DNA from: JADLGH01 sp964586675
Lineage (GTDB): Bacteria; Desulfobacterota_D; UBA1144; Nemesobacterales; UBA2774
Direction: 5' to 3'
Assembly: GCA_964586675.1 (NCBI GenBank)
Contig: CAZPHQ010000008.1
Coordinates: 33,010 to 97,009 of the forward strand
Length of the DNA: 64,000 bases
The notes under the pieces were generated by a model. That model made no database searches. It was given only the letters and a program-made list of their open reading frames with translations, and was not told the origin of the DNA. Made by a program: the position numbers and the translations under genes. Each line of letters starts with the position of its first letter. Within the stretch, counting starts at the first letter, position 1. This document shows, one piece after another, positions 63,491 to 64,000 of the stretch.

Positions 63491-64000
63491 ATGGGGTTTC
63501 AGGAGCTAACCGCGGACATTAAACGGCGCGCACGCGCGCTCGGCTTCGACCTCGTCGGCATATCCCCGGCGGGGCCGCTTCCCGACAGCCAGCGCTACAA
63601 GAACTGGCTCTCGATGGGACACGCGGGAAAGATGCACTATCTCGAGCGCCGCGTCGAGAGGCGGGAGGACGTGCGGAACATACTCCCCGGCGCAAAGTCC
63701 GTTATAACCTGCGGGCTCAACTACAACTCAGGCGCGCCATATTCGACAGACTGCCGCGATAGCGGGAAGGGCTGGATAGCGCGCTACGCCTGGGGCGACG
63801 ACTACCACGATGTGATGGACGAAAAACTCGCGGCCCTCTCTGATTTCATACGGACGGAAACCCGGGGTTCAGCGGAGATCATGCGCTACTCCGACACCGG
63901 CCCCGTCCTCGAAAGGGCGCACGCCAGGTACGGCGGCGCAGGATGGATAGGCAAGAATACCTGCCTCATAAACCAGGAAACGGGCTCGTGGATTTTTCTC
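63491..64000 (+). CDS. queG: Epoxyqueuosine reductase, N-terminal part (3' end outside window)
   Basis: The first 170 residues of QueG, open to the right edge. QueG reduces epoxyqueuosine to queuosine in tRNA using cobalamin and two [4Fe-4S] clusters. The translation has LGFDLVGISPA, GKMHYLERR, the cobalamin-site segment WGDDYHDVM, the catalytic-region YSDTGPVLER and GAGWIGKNT, in the family order. The ferredoxin cysteines should lie downstream. The ATG at 63491 starts at the expected N-terminus. Confidence 0.93.
   Translation, partial: MGFQELTADIKRRARALGFDLVGISPAGPLPDSQRYKNWLSMGHAGKMHYLERRVERREDVRNILPGAKSVITCGLNYNSGAPYSTDCRDSGKGWIARYAWGDDYHDVMDEKLAALSDFIRTETRGSAEIMRYSDTGPVLERAHARYGGAGWIGKNTCLINQETGSWIFL

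Overview
The window is a gene-dense, high-GC chromosomal segment from a Gram-negative bacterium. It carries outer-membrane and envelope genes (TamB, TolC/RND efflux, lipoproteins, RlpA, an MltD-like transglycosylase), complex I subunits, the futalosine route to menaquinone (mqnA, mqnD), methylmalonyl-CoA genes (meaB, epimerase), class III pantothenate kinase and an F420 biosynthesis gene (cofC). This mix fits an uncultured respiratory lineage of deltaproteobacterial grade (Desulfobacterota, Dadabacteria or similar). That placement is an inference from gene content and is weak. I see no insertion sequence, phage, CRISPR array, tRNA or rRNA; the region is core genome with short intergenic gaps.

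Layout. 1-1060: gyrB 3' end and a cupin gene. 1153-3829 (minus): nuoG-nuoH, cut off from the rest of a nuo operon. 3972-7868: tamB. 7901-12571: alaC, two tandem rlpA genes, dapF (both catalytic cysteines are serine) and an amidohydrolase that may be the aminofutalosine deaminase. 12572-17744: an FAD/Fe-S D-2-hydroxyacid dehydrogenase, cofC and an aldehyde dehydrogenase. 17937-22913 (minus): a likely six-gene operon (secreted CsgG/LpoB-like protein, hisA, hisF, dgt, mqnA, mqnD) closed by a strong GC hairpin. 23012-29801: EVE-domain protein, meaB, pcm, LysM protein, RNase G, a lipoprotein, a hotdog thioesterase and methylmalonyl-CoA epimerase. 29844-37102: DASS transporter, a VWA/GATase membrane protein, coaX with an overlapping LigD-phosphoesterase-like gene, an M29-like aminopeptidase and a luciferase-like oxidoreductase.

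37103-37606 is a gene-free stretch of dispersed hairpin repeats ending in the terminator of a sigma-70 factor gene (37607-38806). Then follow a nucleotide-sugar epimerase, two overlapping small genes, guaA/guaB, a zinc-ribbon membrane protein, and apbE beside a ribBA-ribH-nusB-trpD-trpC operon. 51149-57445 holds a small membrane protein and a complete tripartite RND pump (outer-membrane factor, adaptor, permease). 57504-64000 holds an Ogg2-type glycosylase, a transglycosylase with seven LysM repeats, phosphofructokinase, rhomboid protease, a nucleophile-less HAD/KdsC-like protein and the 5' part of queG.

Links between genes: the mqn genes supply quinone for complex I; apbE/ribBA/ribH form a flavin block; cofC and the luciferase-like enzyme suggest F420 use; meaB, the epimerase and the thioesterase point to propionyl/methylmalonyl-CoA turnover. 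I did not find a clear multi-gene novel system. The items most worth a second look are the Ser/Ser DapF, the stand-alone degenerate LigD phosphoesterase-like protein, the covarying hairpin repeats and the inactive-looking HAD protein.
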